A stretch of DNA of 64,000 bases. Source: Actinomadura alba. GTDB taxonomy: Bacteria > Actinomycetota > Actinomycetes > Streptosporangiales > Streptosporangiaceae. The stretch's first letter is position 1. Every line of letters begins with the position of its first letter. The notes beneath the pieces are model-generated. The model saw nothing but the letters and a program-made list of their open reading frames with translations, had not been told where the DNA came from and made no database searches. The position numbers and the translations under genes were made by a program. The stretch spans positions 1-64,000 of the forward strand of contig NZ_JABVEC010000034.1 in the NCBI RefSeq assembly GCF_014323705.1, read 5' to 3'. Positions 24,281 to 33,422 of the stretch are shown in pieces.

Positions 24281-25540
24281 TCAGCGGAGCGGGTCGAACT
24301 CGCTCAAGGCCGCGGGACACTTGCCGGTGATGATCTGCTCGGCGAGCAGGCGGCCGGTCTCGGGGCCCTGCGTCAGCCCCCACATGCCGTGCCCTCCCGC
24401 GGCATAGACGCCGGGCTGGGCCAGTGCCCCGATGAGGGGACGGCCGTCCGGTGTGACCGGCCGCGGTCCGACCCACACGTCGCGCCGCTCGTCCCACCGC
24501 ACGCCGTCCAGCAGCGGGCGGGCCGAGGCGACGATAGCGTCGGCCCGCGCCTGGGCCGGTGGCGCGTCGGGACCGCGGAACTCCATCGTGCCCGCGACGC
24601 GCAACGCTCCCTGGTACGGGGTGCACGCCACCCGTTCGACCGGTAGGTACACCGGGCCGGGCACGGGGCGCTCGACCGGCACGGTGAACGAGTAGCCGCG
24701 TCCCGCCCGTACCGGAACGCGCACGCCCAGCCGCGCCAGCAGCCGGGAGATCCACGCCCCGGTCGCGATCACCGCGGTGTCGGCGCTCAGCACCGTGTCC
24801 TCGCGTGAGCGCACAGTGACCTCGGTGGCGTGACCGCGGACGTCCACGACCTCCATCTGCTCGATGGACCCGCCCCTGGCGATCACCGAGTCGGCGAGCG
24901 CGCGCACGAACGCGCCCGGATCGAGATAACGCTGTCCATCGATGCGCACGCCCACGGTCAGCGCCGATGAGGCAAGCGGCACGAACTCATGCATCTCTTC
25001 GGCCGAGAGTTCGGCGTGGGACACGGGCTGCCCGGCCCTCTCCATCCGGGCGAGCTCCCCCAGCAGGCCCCTGGCCTGCTGGGCGGTCCGGAAAGCCGCG
25101 GTGATCGGCGCCTCTGTGGTCGAGGCTTGCACGCCGTTCGCGGTGAGCGCGTCGAACGCCGCGACGCTGTCCTCGTTGAGCGGCAGGTTCGCTTGGACGG
25201 CCCGCGTCCAGGATGACCAGCGGCAATTCGCGGCGAACCGGGTCAGGAACGTCCACAGCCCTGGGTTCGCGGTCATGGGTATGTGCAGCGGCGCGGTCGG
25301 ACGGAGCAGTGAGCGCAGCCCGTACATCAGCGTCGACGGCTCGTTGAGCGGGATGGCCAAGCCCGGCGAGAGCCAGCCCGCGTTGCCCCAGGACGCGCCC
25401 GCGGCCACGCCGGTGCGGTCCACCACCGTCACTTCGACCCCGTGTTCCTGCAGGAACCACGCGGTCGACAGGCCCACGACGCCCGCGCCGACCACAATCG
25501 CCGACCGCGGCGCGCCGCTGATCCGTTCGACGTCGACCAT
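24281..25540 (-). CDS. dadA: FAD-dependent D-amino-acid dehydrogenase (DadA family)
   Basis: 419 aa. It belongs to the FAD oxidoreductases that deaminate D-amino acids and pass electrons to the respiratory chain. The FAD motif IVVGAGVVGLSTAWFLQ is near residue 15. DadA-type markers are GASWGNAGWLSPGLAIPL, HIPMTANPGLWTFLTRF, the RYLDPGAFVRALA helix and the C-terminal YAAGGHGMWGLTQGP. The ATG at 25540 has GGAGG 8 nt upstream. The PucR-type gene lies immediately upstream on the same strand (109-nt gap) and is probably its regulator. Substrate range cannot be told from sequence. Confidence 0.88.
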   Translation of the reverse strand: MVDVERISGAPRSAIVVGAGVVGLSTAWFLQEHGVEVTVVDRTGVAAGASWGNAGWLSPGLAIPLNEPSTLMYGLRSLLRPTAPLHIPMTANPGLWTFLTRFAANCRWSSWTRAVQANLPLNEDSVAAFDALTANGVQASTTEAPITAAFRTAQQARGLLGELARMERAGQPVSHAELSAEEMHEFVPLASSALTVGVRIDGQRYLDPGAFVRALADSVIARGGSIEQMEVVDVRGHATEVTVRSREDTVLSADTAVIATGAWISRLLARLGVRVPVRAGRGYSFTVPVERPVPGPVYLPVERVACTPYQGALRVAGTMEFRGPDAPPAQARADAIVASARPLLDGVRWDERRDVWVGPRPVTPDGRPLIGALAQPGVYAAGGHGMWGLTQGPETGRLLAEQIITGKCPAALSEFDPLR

Positions 25541-25649
25541 CCCGAAAACCTCCACAGCGAGCAATGACCTACTCAACGAGTGTGGTCCAGGCACTCCAGC
25601 ATCTGGTTGTAGAACTCTCACAACCAGGGCCGCTGCTCTTGTGCGGTTT

Positions 25650-27188
25650 CTACTCCGCAGACGCCTCGTCCTCGTCGGCGACGGCAAGTTCGATCATCAT
25701 GGCCAGCCGCTTCCGGGCGTCCCGCAGGTCGAGGGAGGTCACCGTCTCCATCTTGCGGAGCCGGTTGCGCACCGTGTTCTCGTGGACGCCGAGGTGCTCC
25801 GCCGCCCGCGCATGGTCGCCCTGAGCCTCCAGCCACGCCCGCAGCGTCGCCACGTACCGTGTGGCATGTTCCCGGTCGTACCGGCGCAGCTCGGCGACCG
25901 GCCCCCGCGCTGGGACGCGGCCCGTCTGGGCGGCGGTGCGCAGCCGCTGCAGCAGAATGTCGTTCCACGACTCGTCGTAGGCAGGAGGTGCCGCGCCAGG
26001 CGAACGGCGCTCGTGCAACGCCAGGCACTCGTCGGCCTCCTGCCGCGCCGCCAGCAGGTCCGGGGTCGCCGCCGGGGCGCTGATCCCGGCCGACACCGTC
26101 ACCTCCGCGGGCAGCGCGGCCCGCAGCGCGGTCACCCAGCGCCGCGCCGCGTCGGCCCCCTCACCCGGCAGGATCGTGTACAGGGTGTTGCCTGCCAGGG
26201 CGCTCCGTCCTGGACGTGACCACCCGAAGCCCGTCGTCGCCCGCTCGAAGGCGAGCAGCAGCGCCGCGTGCCGATCGGCCGCTCTATGCGCGCGGACGGC
26301 GATCACGCAAACCGGCCCCGGCGGCAACCCAAGCCTGCTCACCACCGTCGCCGCGTCCGCGGTCCCTTCCAGCAGCCGGATCACCAGATCCGACTCGACC
26401 TGCCGCTCCAGGTCCGCGCTGGCCCGCGACCGCAGCAGATGCAGTGCCACCGTGCGCGCCCCGTCGACCAGCGCCCGCCGCCGCGGCCCGTCCAGCGGCT
26501 CGGCACAGGTCACCCACACCGATCCCAGCAACTCCCGGCCGGCCCGTACCGCAACCGCCATCCGCCCGGTCAACCCATGCTCGGCGTCCGCGGACACGAA
26601 CAGCGGCGCGTCCGAAACCTCCAGGTGCTTGAACACCCCACGGCCCTCGAACACCGCACGCAGCCGCTCAGGTACCTGCCGCCCCAAGATCGTCTCCACC
26701 CGCGCCGGATCGGCATGCCGCTGCAGACTCGAATATGCCAGCACTCGCGACAGGCGGTCCTCGATGGTCACCGCACCACCGATCGCGTCCGCCAGGCTGT
26801 CGGCCAACGCGAACAGATCGGTCGGCCCCCGTCCCGACTCGGTCTCACGTCCCTCCAGCACCAGCCCGTACACGACCCCGGCCAGTTCGCTCCAGGACAC
26901 CGCCGAGTCGACCACCATCACCGCGACCCCCTCCGCCGTCCCAGCGGCAGAGTCATCAACCGCACCCCGGGCCAACACCACAACGGCCCGGGCCGAGGCC
27001 GCCCACCGCACCGCCTCGTCCACAGACCCCGCACCCACCGCCAGCAGCACGTCCCCTACCGCAGCCTGGCCGGCCGGCCCCTCGGGTATCACGACTCCAC
27101 GCAACTCGGTGGCCCGAGGCACCGGACAACCCACCAACCGAACCCCGTAGCCACCCAACACGTTGACCAGCCGATCCAACCTGACCAC
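25650..27188 (-). CDS. PucR-family transcriptional regulator
   Basis: 512 aa from GTG 27188, preceded by GGAGGAGGG. The N-terminal purine-catabolism-regulator-like domain covers about the first 130 residues (VGDVLLAVGAGSVDEAVRWA). A GAF-like middle contains LADAIGGAVTIEDRLSRVLA. The C-terminal PucR HTH_30 domain contains YVATLRAWLEAQGDHARAAE followed by LGVHENTVRNRLRKMETV. Such proteins regulate purine, proline or amino-acid catabolism. Proximity to the DadA-like gene suggests it senses an amino acid or derivative. Both genes point the same way, so autoregulation is possible. Confidence 0.9.
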   Translation of the reverse strand: MVRLDRLVNVLGGYGVRLVGCPVPRATELRGVVIPEGPAGQAAVGDVLLAVGAGSVDEAVRWAASARAVVVLARGAVDDSAAGTAEGVAVMVVDSAVSWSELAGVVYGLVLEGRETESGRGPTDLFALADSLADAIGGAVTIEDRLSRVLAYSSLQRHADPARVETILGRQVPERLRAVFEGRGVFKHLEVSDAPLFVSADAEHGLTGRMAVAVRAGRELLGSVWVTCAEPLDGPRRRALVDGARTVALHLLRSRASADLERQVESDLVIRLLEGTADAATVVSRLGLPPGPVCVIAVRAHRAADRHAALLLAFERATTGFGWSRPGRSALAGNTLYTILPGEGADAARRWVTALRAALPAEVTVSAGISAPAATPDLLAARQEADECLALHERRSPGAAPPAYDESWNDILLQRLRTAAQTGRVPARGPVAELRRYDREHATRYVATLRAWLEAQGDHARAAEHLGVHENTVRNRLRKMETVTSLDLRDARKRLAMMIELAVADEDEASAE

Positions 27189-27335
27189 GCCACACCCTCC
27201 TCCGCCTATCCTGGCACCCGCCACGGGACGTCAGGACGCCCCTGGCGCCGCATCAGGCGAATCCACCGGCCGAGCCGCCGGAGGGCCGCACACGAATAGG
27301 ACCTCGGCCTACCGGACCTCGCCCGAACGTGGTGT

Positions 27336-27620
27336 CACCGACATGCCACCGCGTACCTCCACAAGCACCCGCTGGACGCGCGCGCCGGGCGCCGCGCCCT
27401 CGAACCCCTTGTCAACCTTGCGCGGCTCCACATCAGAGACGGCAACGGCGACGCATCGCTCCAGCTCCTCAGTACCCTCTACCAGGCCGTCAGCTCGCGG
27501 AACGACACCGTCATCGAAGGTCTGCCGCTGCCGGCCGCGAACCTCACCACGACCGCAGGCGACCACCAAGAGCTGCGTCAGTGGCTATGGACCGTCCTCA
27601 TCGCCGAACGGGCACCGAAC
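27336..27620 (+). pseudogene. Decayed fragment of an actinobacterial helical-repeat protein
   Basis: In the frame through 27345, protein-like sequence runs TAYLHKHPLDARAGRRALEP, LVNLARLHIRDGNGDASLQL, LSTLYQAVSSRNDTVIEGLP, QELRQWLWTVLIAE. The bias of polar/apolar residues is normal only in this frame. From memory it resembles a conserved actinobacterial TPR-like family whose members continue for another hundred residues. Here the frame loses similarity after LIAE, and there is no start codon or ribosome binding site. The rest of 27189-27680 holds nothing recognisable. Confidence 0.5.
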
Positions 27621-27680
27621 TCCAGGTGCGCCGCCACCCCGGAATGCTCCCCTGAGGCGACCCCCGCGGTTGAGATCGGT

Positions 27681-28898
27681 TCAGGTGATCGGTGCACTGG
27701 AGCGGGCGCGGTCCCGCGTACCGATCCTGGCGGCGGCCAGCGCGGCGAGCGCTGTGAGGACCAGGACGTAGACCACGACCGCCGGCCAGCCGCCGCGCTC
27801 GAAGGCCAGGCCTCCGAACGAGCCGCCGACGCTGCCACCGAGGTAGTAGGCGAACAGGTAGAGCGAGGCGGCCTGTGCTCGGGCGGTGCGCGCGCGCAGC
27901 CCCACCCACCCGCTGGCCACCGAGTGCGCGGCGAAGAATCCGGTGGTGAAGACGAGCAGCCCGGCCCCGACGGCCGGCACCGAGCCTGGCAGGGTGAGCA
28001 CGAGCCCGGCCGTCATGACGGCGAGCGAGCCGGCCAGCACCGCGCGCCGGCCGGTCCGGTCGGCGAGCCGGCCTGCGGCGGCCGAACTCCAGGTGCCGCC
28101 GAGGTACATCACGAACATCAGCCCGATCACCAGCTGGGGCAGCTCGAACGGCGCCGCGACGAGCCGGTAGCCGAGGAAGTTGTAGACGGTCGCGAAACCG
28201 GCCATCAGCAGCAGGGCGATGGCGTAGAGGCGGCGAAGGCCGGGGTCGGCGAGGTGCCCGCCCACCGTCCGGCGGCCGGCCCGGCCCCGGCTGAAGAGAC
28301 GGGACCGGGGCAGCAGCGCCCAGAAGGCGAGAGTGCACGCGAGCGATGCCAGGGCGATGGCGCCGAGTCCCCAGCGCCAGCCGGCCAGATCGGCGACCAG
28401 GCCCGGTACCAGCCGGCCGAGCAGCCCGCCCACGGTGTTGCCCGCGATGTAGAGCCCCATCGCCCCGCCGAGGGCCTCGGCGTGCACCTCCTCCGCGAGG
28501 TAGGCCATCGCCACGGCCGGCACCCCGGCGAGCGCGATGCCCTGCGCCGCGCGGACCGCGGCCAGTACGGGGAAGGTCGGGGCGATCGGGACGATCAGGC
28601 CCAGCGCCGCGGCGATGAGGGCGCACACGATCATGACCCGGGTGCGGCCGTACCGCTCGGACAGTGAGCTCACCGGGATCACCGCCAGCGCCAGCGTGCC
28701 GGTGGAGAGCGAGACCAGCAGGCTGGCGGTGGAGGGCGGCACCGTGAAGGCGTGCGACAGCGCGGGCAGCAGGGCCTGGGTGCTGTAGAGCGCCATGAAC
28801 GTCGTGAGCCCCGCGGCGAACAGGGCGAGATTGACCCTGCGCAGTCCGGATGATCCACCCCGGTGACCCTCGGGAGGGGGCTCCGGCACCGGACGCAT
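27681..28898 (-). CDS. MFS transporter, sugar/drug exporter-like (12 TM)
   Basis: 405 aa from ATG 28898 with AAAGGAG 6 nt upstream. About twelve hydrophobic segments. Motif-A-like loop SLSERYGRTRVMIVCALIAA follows helix 2 and RLADRTGRRAVLAGSLAVM appears in the second half. The N-terminal ALYSTQALLPALSHAFTVPP is typical of the YnfM/inner-membrane MFS group. It is divergent from a LysR gene, its likely regulator, with a clear palindrome in between. Substrate unknown. Confidence 0.9.
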   Translation of the reverse strand: MRPVPEPPPEGHRGGSSGLRRVNLALFAAGLTTFMALYSTQALLPALSHAFTVPPSTASLLVSLSTGTLALAVIPVSSLSERYGRTRVMIVCALIAAALGLIVPIAPTFPVLAAVRAAQGIALAGVPAVAMAYLAEEVHAEALGGAMGLYIAGNTVGGLLGRLVPGLVADLAGWRWGLGAIALASLACTLAFWALLPRSRLFSRGRAGRRTVGGHLADPGLRRLYAIALLLMAGFATVYNFLGYRLVAAPFELPQLVIGLMFVMYLGGTWSSAAAGRLADRTGRRAVLAGSLAVMTAGLVLTLPGSVPAVGAGLLVFTTGFFAAHSVASGWVGLRARTARAQAASLYLFAYYLGGSVGGSFGGLAFERGGWPAVVVYVLVLTALAALAAARIGTRDRARSSAPIT

Positions 28899-28967
28899 CG
28901 GCGGCTCCTTTCCCGCACCAGCCTGCACGCGGGCACATCGATGCGTCCAATGAAAGTTCGTCCGGTA

Positions 28968-28990
28968 ATCGATGCTGTGCGAGCATCGAT
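28968..28990. promoter_or_regulatory. Candidate LysR operator in MFS/LysR divergent region
   Basis: ATCGATGCT (28968-28976) and AGCATCGAT (28982-28990) are perfect 9-bp arms around GTGCG. The dyad ends 2 nt before the LysR start codon. A third half-site, ATCGATGC, lies at 28937-28944, giving the two-site pattern (recognition and activation) common for LysR regulators. Confidence 0.7.
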
Positions 28991-28992
28991 TC

Positions 28993-29880
28993 ATGGACCT
29001 CATCACGGTGCGCTGGTTCCTCGCCGTGGCCGAGCACGGGCACGTCACCCGGGCGGCGGCCGAGCTGCGCGTCTCCCAGCCGGGGGTGTCGCGGGCGATC
29101 GGGCGCCTCGAGCGCGAGCTCGGCACGGTGCTCTTCGACCGCGAGGGCCGGAGCGTCCGGCTCAGCCGGTACGGCGAGGTGTTCCGCGAGCACGCCCGGC
29201 GGCTGGTCGCCGAGGAGGAGTCGGCCCGGCGCGCGCTCGCGCTCGCCGCCGACCCCGGGCACGGCGAGCTCCGGCTCGGGTTCCTGCACACCCAGGGGGC
29301 GACGCTCGTGCCGGATCTGATCCGCCGTTACCGCCGCCGGTATCCGCACGTGACGTTCCGGCTGCTGCAGGACAGCAGTGCGCGCATGCAGGCGGCCGTC
29401 CGAGCGGGCGACGCCGACTTCGCCATCATCAGCCCGCGCCCGGACGACCCCGCCTTCTCCTGGTGGCCGCTCGTGACCGAGCGCCTGCTGCTCGCCGTAC
29501 CGGCCGGCCACCGCCTGGCCCGGCGGTCGAGGGTCCGGCTCGCCGACGTGGCGGGTGAGCGGTTCATCGCGATGCGTCCCGGGTACGGCCTTCGTACGAT
29601 CACCGACGAGCTGACCCGCCAGGCCGGGATCCGGCCCGAGATCGCCTTCGAGGGCGAGGAGATCTCCACCGTGCGCGGGCTGGTCGGCGCCGGTCTCGGC
29701 GTCGCCATCGTGCCCCCACCGGAACAGGGAGATGGCGTGCGCCATCTGCCGATCGGCGACCCGGGGGCAAGTCGTACCCTGGGTCTCATCTGGGTGACCG
29801 ACCGCACCCGCACCCCGGTCGTCGAGAACTTCCGCGCCTTCGCGACCGGCGAGGACGGCGACCCGGGGTCGGCGCCCTGA
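28993..29880 (+). CDS. LysR-family transcriptional regulator
   Basis: 295 aa. The N-terminal winged HTH is complete (VRWFLAVAEHGHVTRAAAEL, RVSQPGVSRAIGRLERELG, VLFDREGRSVRLSRYGEVF). The C-terminal substrate-binding domain begins about residue 90 (GELRLGFLHTQGATLVPDLI). ATG 28993 matches the family N-terminus; it has no strong ribosome binding site because the operator palindrome occupies that space. It is divergent from the MFS exporter it probably controls. The effector is unknown. Confidence 0.92.
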   Translation: MDLITVRWFLAVAEHGHVTRAAAELRVSQPGVSRAIGRLERELGTVLFDREGRSVRLSRYGEVFREHARRLVAEEESARRALALAADPGHGELRLGFLHTQGATLVPDLIRRYRRRYPHVTFRLLQDSSARMQAAVRAGDADFAIISPRPDDPAFSWWPLVTERLLLAVPAGHRLARRSRVRLADVAGERFIAMRPGYGLRTITDELTRQAGIRPEIAFEGEEISTVRGLVGAGLGVAIVPPPEQGDGVRHLPIGDPGASRTLGLIWVTDRTRTPVVENFRAFATGEDGDPGSAP

Positions 29881-29980
29881 GTCAGTGGTTACTGACGAGT
29901 ACCATAGGTGTTACCAGCGAGTAGCAACCCGCTCGTGCGCGTCGGCTCGCGTCGAGCCCAGCATCGAGGGAGAACTGACC

Positions 29981-31183
29981 GTGCCTCGTATCGCACGTGA
30001 TGTCGTGTTCGTCGACGGCGTACGCACGCCGTTCGGCAAGGCGGGCCCCAAGGGGGTGTACGCCGAGACCCGCGCCGACGACCTCGTCGTCCGCGCGATC
30101 CGGGAGCTCATGCGCCGCAACCCCGCTCTGCCTCCGGAGCGCGTCGACGAGGTGTCGGTCGCCGCGACCACGCAGTCCGGCGACCAGGGCCTGACCATCG
30201 GCCGCTCCGCCGCCGTGCTGGCCGGGCTGCCGAAGAGCGTGCCCGGGTTCGCCATCGACCGCATGTGCGCGGGAGCGATGACGGCGGTCACCACGACCGC
30301 CTCCGGCATCGCGTTCGGCGCCTACGACGTCGTCATCGCGGGCGGCGTCGAGCACATGGGCCGTCACCCGATGGGCGAGGGCGTCGACCCCAACCCGCGG
30401 TTCCTCGCCGAGAAGCTGGTCGATCCGTCCGCGCTCGTGATGGGCATGACGGCCGAGAACCTGCACGACCGCTTCCCGCAGATCACCAAGGAGCGCGCGG
30501 ACGCCTACGCCGTCCGCAGCCAGGAGAAGTACGCCGCCGCCCGCGCGGCGGGCCGGATCTCGCCCGACCTGGTGCCGACCGCGGTGCGCTCGGCCGAGAA
30601 GGGCTACGGGCTCGCCACGGCCGACGAGCCACCGCGGCCCGGCACCACGCTGGAGGACCTCGCCCCGCTGAAGACGCCGTTCCGGGTGCACGGCAACGTC
30701 ACGGCCGGCAACGCCGCCGGCCTGAACGACGGCGCCACCGCCTGCCTGCTCGCCGCCGAGGACGTCGCGGCCGAGCTGGGCCTGAACGCGCGGATGCGGC
30801 TGGTCGACTTCGCCTTCGCCGGGGTCGAGCCCGAGGTCATGGGCGTCGGGCCGGTGCCGGCCACCGAGAAACTGCTCGCCCGCAACTCGCTGACCATGGA
30901 CGAGATCGGCCTCATCGAGATCAACGAGGCCTTCGCCGTACAGGTGCTCGCCTTCCTGGAGCACTTCAAGATCGCCGATACGGATCCCCGGGTCAACCCG
31001 TGGGGCGGCGCGATCGCCGTCGGCCACCCGCTGGCCTCGTCCGGCGTCCGCCTCATGAACCAGCTCTCCCGGCTGTTCGAGGAGCGCCCGGACGTCCGCT
31101 ACGGCCTCACCACGATGTGCGTCGGCATGGGCATGGGCGGCACCGTGCTCTGGGAGAACACCACCTACGAGGGGGCGAAGTGA
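29981..31183 (+). CDS. fadA: Acetyl-CoA acetyltransferase (thiolase), FadA type
   Basis: 400 aa. It cleaves 3-ketoacyl-CoA in fatty-acid beta-oxidation. Active-site features are Cys in FAIDRMCAGAMTAV (about residue 93), NEAFAVQ with the conserved Asn/Glu, His in GGAIAVGHPLASSG and the second Cys in GLTTMCVGMGMGG. GTG 29981 has GGGAG upstream. The stop overlaps the GTG of the following FadB-type gene (GTGA), so the two form a trifunctional-type FadAB complex expressed together. Confidence 0.93.
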   Translation: MPRIARDVVFVDGVRTPFGKAGPKGVYAETRADDLVVRAIRELMRRNPALPPERVDEVSVAATTQSGDQGLTIGRSAAVLAGLPKSVPGFAIDRMCAGAMTAVTTTASGIAFGAYDVVIAGGVEHMGRHPMGEGVDPNPRFLAEKLVDPSALVMGMTAENLHDRFPQITKERADAYAVRSQEKYAAARAAGRISPDLVPTAVRSAEKGYGLATADEPPRPGTTLEDLAPLKTPFRVHGNVTAGNAAGLNDGATACLLAAEDVAAELGLNARMRLVDFAFAGVEPEVMGVGPVPATEKLLARNSLTMDEIGLIEINEAFAVQVLAFLEHFKIADTDPRVNPWGGAIAVGHPLASSGVRLMNQLSRLFEERPDVRYGLTTMCVGMGMGGTVLWENTTYEGAK

Positions 31184-33291
31184 GCACGGTCGAGACCTGG
31201 CGCTCGCTGCTGGCGAGCGAGGACCTGAACGCCGACGAGGTCGTCACGCACGTGCGCGTGCGTGACGTCGAGCTGCCACTCGGCGCCGGCACCGCCGCGC
31301 TGATCACCCTGGACAACGGCTTCGACCACACCAAGCCGAACACGTTCGGGCCGCGCGGGCTGCTGAAGCTGAACGACGCGCTCGACCAGGTGGCGGCCCG
31401 CGGCGACCTCGCCGCCGTCGCCGTCACCGGCAAGCCGTTCATCTTCGCGGTCGGCGCCGACCTCAAGGGCGTACCGGCGATCACCGACCGGGAACAGGCG
31501 GCGCTCATAGGCCGGCTCGGCCACGAGGTGTTCCGGCGCCTCGGCGAGTTGCCCGTACCGTCGTTCGCGTTCGTCAACGGCGCGGCGATGGGCGGGGGCG
31601 TCGAGATCGCGCTGCACTGCGCGTACCGCACCGTCTCCTCGGGCGTGCCCGCGGTGGCGCTGCCGGAGTGCTTCCTCGGGCTGGTGCCCGGCTGGGGCGG
31701 GACCTACCTGCTGCCGAACCTGATCGGCGCCGAGAAGGCGCTCAAGGTCATCATCGACAACCCGCTCGCGCAGAACCGGATGCTCAAGGGCGCGCAGGCG
31801 TACGAGCTCGGCATCGCGGACGCCATGTTCGAGCCGGCCGACTTCCTGGAGGAGTCGCTGCTGTGGGCCGCGCGGGTGCTCACGGGCGAGGTGACCGTCG
31901 ACCGGCCCGAGGCGGATCGGGGCGCTGCCTGGGACCAGGCCGTCGCGAACGCCCGGTTCGCGGTCGAGGGCAAGCTGCACGGCGGGGCGCCGGCGCCCTA
32001 CCGCGCGCTCGACCTGGTGGCCGCCGCCAAGAGCGCGAGCCGCGACGAGGGCTTCGCCGCCGAGGACGACGCGCTCGCCGACCTGATCATGAGCGATGAG
32101 CTGCGCGCCGGCCTCTACGCCTTCGACCTCACCCAGAAGCGCGCCAAACGGCCCGCCGGCGCACCCGACAAGAGCCTGGCCCGGCCGGTCACCAAGGTCG
32201 GTGTCGTGGGCGCCGGGCTCATGGCCGGTCAGCTGGCGCTGCTGTTCGCGCGCCGGCTCGAGGTGCCGGTCGTCATGACCGACCTCGACCAGGGGCGGCT
32301 CGACAAGGGCGTCGCGTACGCCCACGGCGAGATCGGCAAGCTGCTGGCGAAGGGGCGCGTCTCCGCCGACAAGGCGGGCCGGCTGAAGTCGCTGATCTCC
32401 GGGTCGCTGAGCAAGGAGGCCTTCGCCGACGCCGACTTCGTGATCGAGGCGGTCTTCGAGGAGATGTCGGTCAAGCAGAAGGTGTTCGCCGAGGTCGAGG
32501 CGGTGGTCGGGCCGGAGTGCGTGCTGGCGACGAACACCTCGTCGCTGTCGGTCTCCGAGATGGCGTCGCGGCTCCGGCACCCCGAGCGGGTGGTGGGCTT
32601 CCACTTCTTCAACCCGGTCGCGGTTCTGCCGCTGCTGGAGGTCGTACGGGCGGAGCGGACCGACGACGCGACGCTGGCCACCGCGTTCGCGGTCGGCAAG
32701 CAGCTCAAGAAGTCGTGTGTGCTCGTCAGGGACGCGCCCGCGTTCGTGGTGAACCGACTGCTCACCCGCTTCCTCGGCGAGGTCCTCACCGCCGTGGACG
32801 AGGGCACGCCGCTGGAGGTCGCTGACCGCTCCGTGGCTTCGCTCGGTCTGCCGATGTCGCCGTTCCTGCTGCTGCAGCTGGTCGGCCCGGCCGTGGCGCT
32901 GCACGTCGCGGAGACGCTGCACGAGGCGTTCCCCGGCCGGTATCAGGTGTCCGCGCGGCTGCGTGACTTCGTCGCCTCCGGCCGGCCGGGTGTGTACGCG
33001 CCCGACCTCTCGATCGATCCCGCGGCCGCCGAGCTGTTCTCCGGCGGCGACCGGCCCTCGACAGAGGAGGAGGTCCGGCAGCGGGCCGTCGAGGCGGTGG
33101 CCCAGGAGATCCGCATCATGCTCGACGAGGGCGTGGTCACGGCACCGGAGGACATCGACCTCTGCATGATCCTCGGAGCCGGCTGGCCGTTCCACCTCGG
33201 CGGCGTCACGCCGTACCTCGACCGCACCGGCGTCGCCGAGAAGGTCACCGGCGGCCGCTTCCTCGACCCCGGCGTCGCGTCACTGCCATAA
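31180..33291 (+). CDS. fadB: FadB-type enoyl-CoA hydratase / 3-hydroxyacyl-CoA dehydrogenase
   Basis: 703 aa. The N-terminal crotonase domain (residues about 25-300) has the oxyanion-hole sequences IFAVGADLKGVP and GAAMGGGVEIALHC. The NAD-binding dehydrogenase domain starts about residue 338 with KVGVVGAGLMAGQLALLF and continues with FVIEAVFEEMSVKQ, NTSSLSVSEMA and VVGFHFFNPVAVLPLLEVV. The C-terminal 3HCDH domains follow (VNRLLTRFLGEVL). It hydrates enoyl-CoA and oxidises the product. Translationally coupled to thiolase. The transcript ends at a strong hairpin at 33382-33422. Confidence 0.94.
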   Translation: MSTVETWRSLLASEDLNADEVVTHVRVRDVELPLGAGTAALITLDNGFDHTKPNTFGPRGLLKLNDALDQVAARGDLAAVAVTGKPFIFAVGADLKGVPAITDREQAALIGRLGHEVFRRLGELPVPSFAFVNGAAMGGGVEIALHCAYRTVSSGVPAVALPECFLGLVPGWGGTYLLPNLIGAEKALKVIIDNPLAQNRMLKGAQAYELGIADAMFEPADFLEESLLWAARVLTGEVTVDRPEADRGAAWDQAVANARFAVEGKLHGGAPAPYRALDLVAAAKSASRDEGFAAEDDALADLIMSDELRAGLYAFDLTQKRAKRPAGAPDKSLARPVTKVGVVGAGLMAGQLALLFARRLEVPVVMTDLDQGRLDKGVAYAHGEIGKLLAKGRVSADKAGRLKSLISGSLSKEAFADADFVIEAVFEEMSVKQKVFAEVEAVVGPECVLATNTSSLSVSEMASRLRHPERVVGFHFFNPVAVLPLLEVVRAERTDDATLATAFAVGKQLKKSCVLVRDAPAFVVNRLLTRFLGEVLTAVDEGTPLEVADRSVASLGLPMSPFLLLQLVGPAVALHVAETLHEAFPGRYQVSARLRDFVASGRPGVYAPDLSIDPAAAELFSGGDRPSTEEEVRQRAVEAVAQEIRIMLDEGVVTAPEDIDLCMILGAGWPFHLGGVTPYLDRTGVAEKVTGGRFLDPGVASLP

Positions 33292-33295
33292 CGCC

Positions 33296-33385
33296 GGAGC
33301 GCACCGTCGCGCGGGAGCGCACCGTCGCGCGGGAGCGCACCGTCGCGCGGGAGCGCACTGTCACGCGGGAGCGCACCTTCACGCC
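33296..33385. repeat. Five tandem 18-bp repeats after fadB
   Basis: Units start at 33296, 33314, 33332, 33350 and 33368. The first three are identical (GGAGCGCACCGTCGCGCG), the fourth has two changes and the fifth is more divergent. The array starts 5 nt after the fadB stop codon and runs directly into the terminator hairpin. Confidence 0.9.
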
Positions 33386-33422
33386 GCCGCGAGACCCCTT
33401 GACCTCGGGTCTCGCGGCGGCG
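33382..33422 (+). terminator. Strong hairpin terminator of fadAB
   Basis: CGCCGCCGCGAGACCC (33382-33397) and 33407-33422 are perfect 16-bp complementary arms around a 9-nt loop. It ends the thiolase/fadB transcript. There is no T-run, as is usual in actinomycetes. Confidence 0.85.

Noticed and set aside
30265..31179. Upstream in-frame extension of the FadB frame inside the thiolase gene
   Set aside because: It lies out of frame within a clear thiolase coding region. The GTG at 31180 overlapping the thiolase stop is the natural start.
33296..33385. 18-bp repeats as replication iterons
   Set aside because: No replication gene or AT-rich region nearby. The array sits between a stop codon and a terminator.
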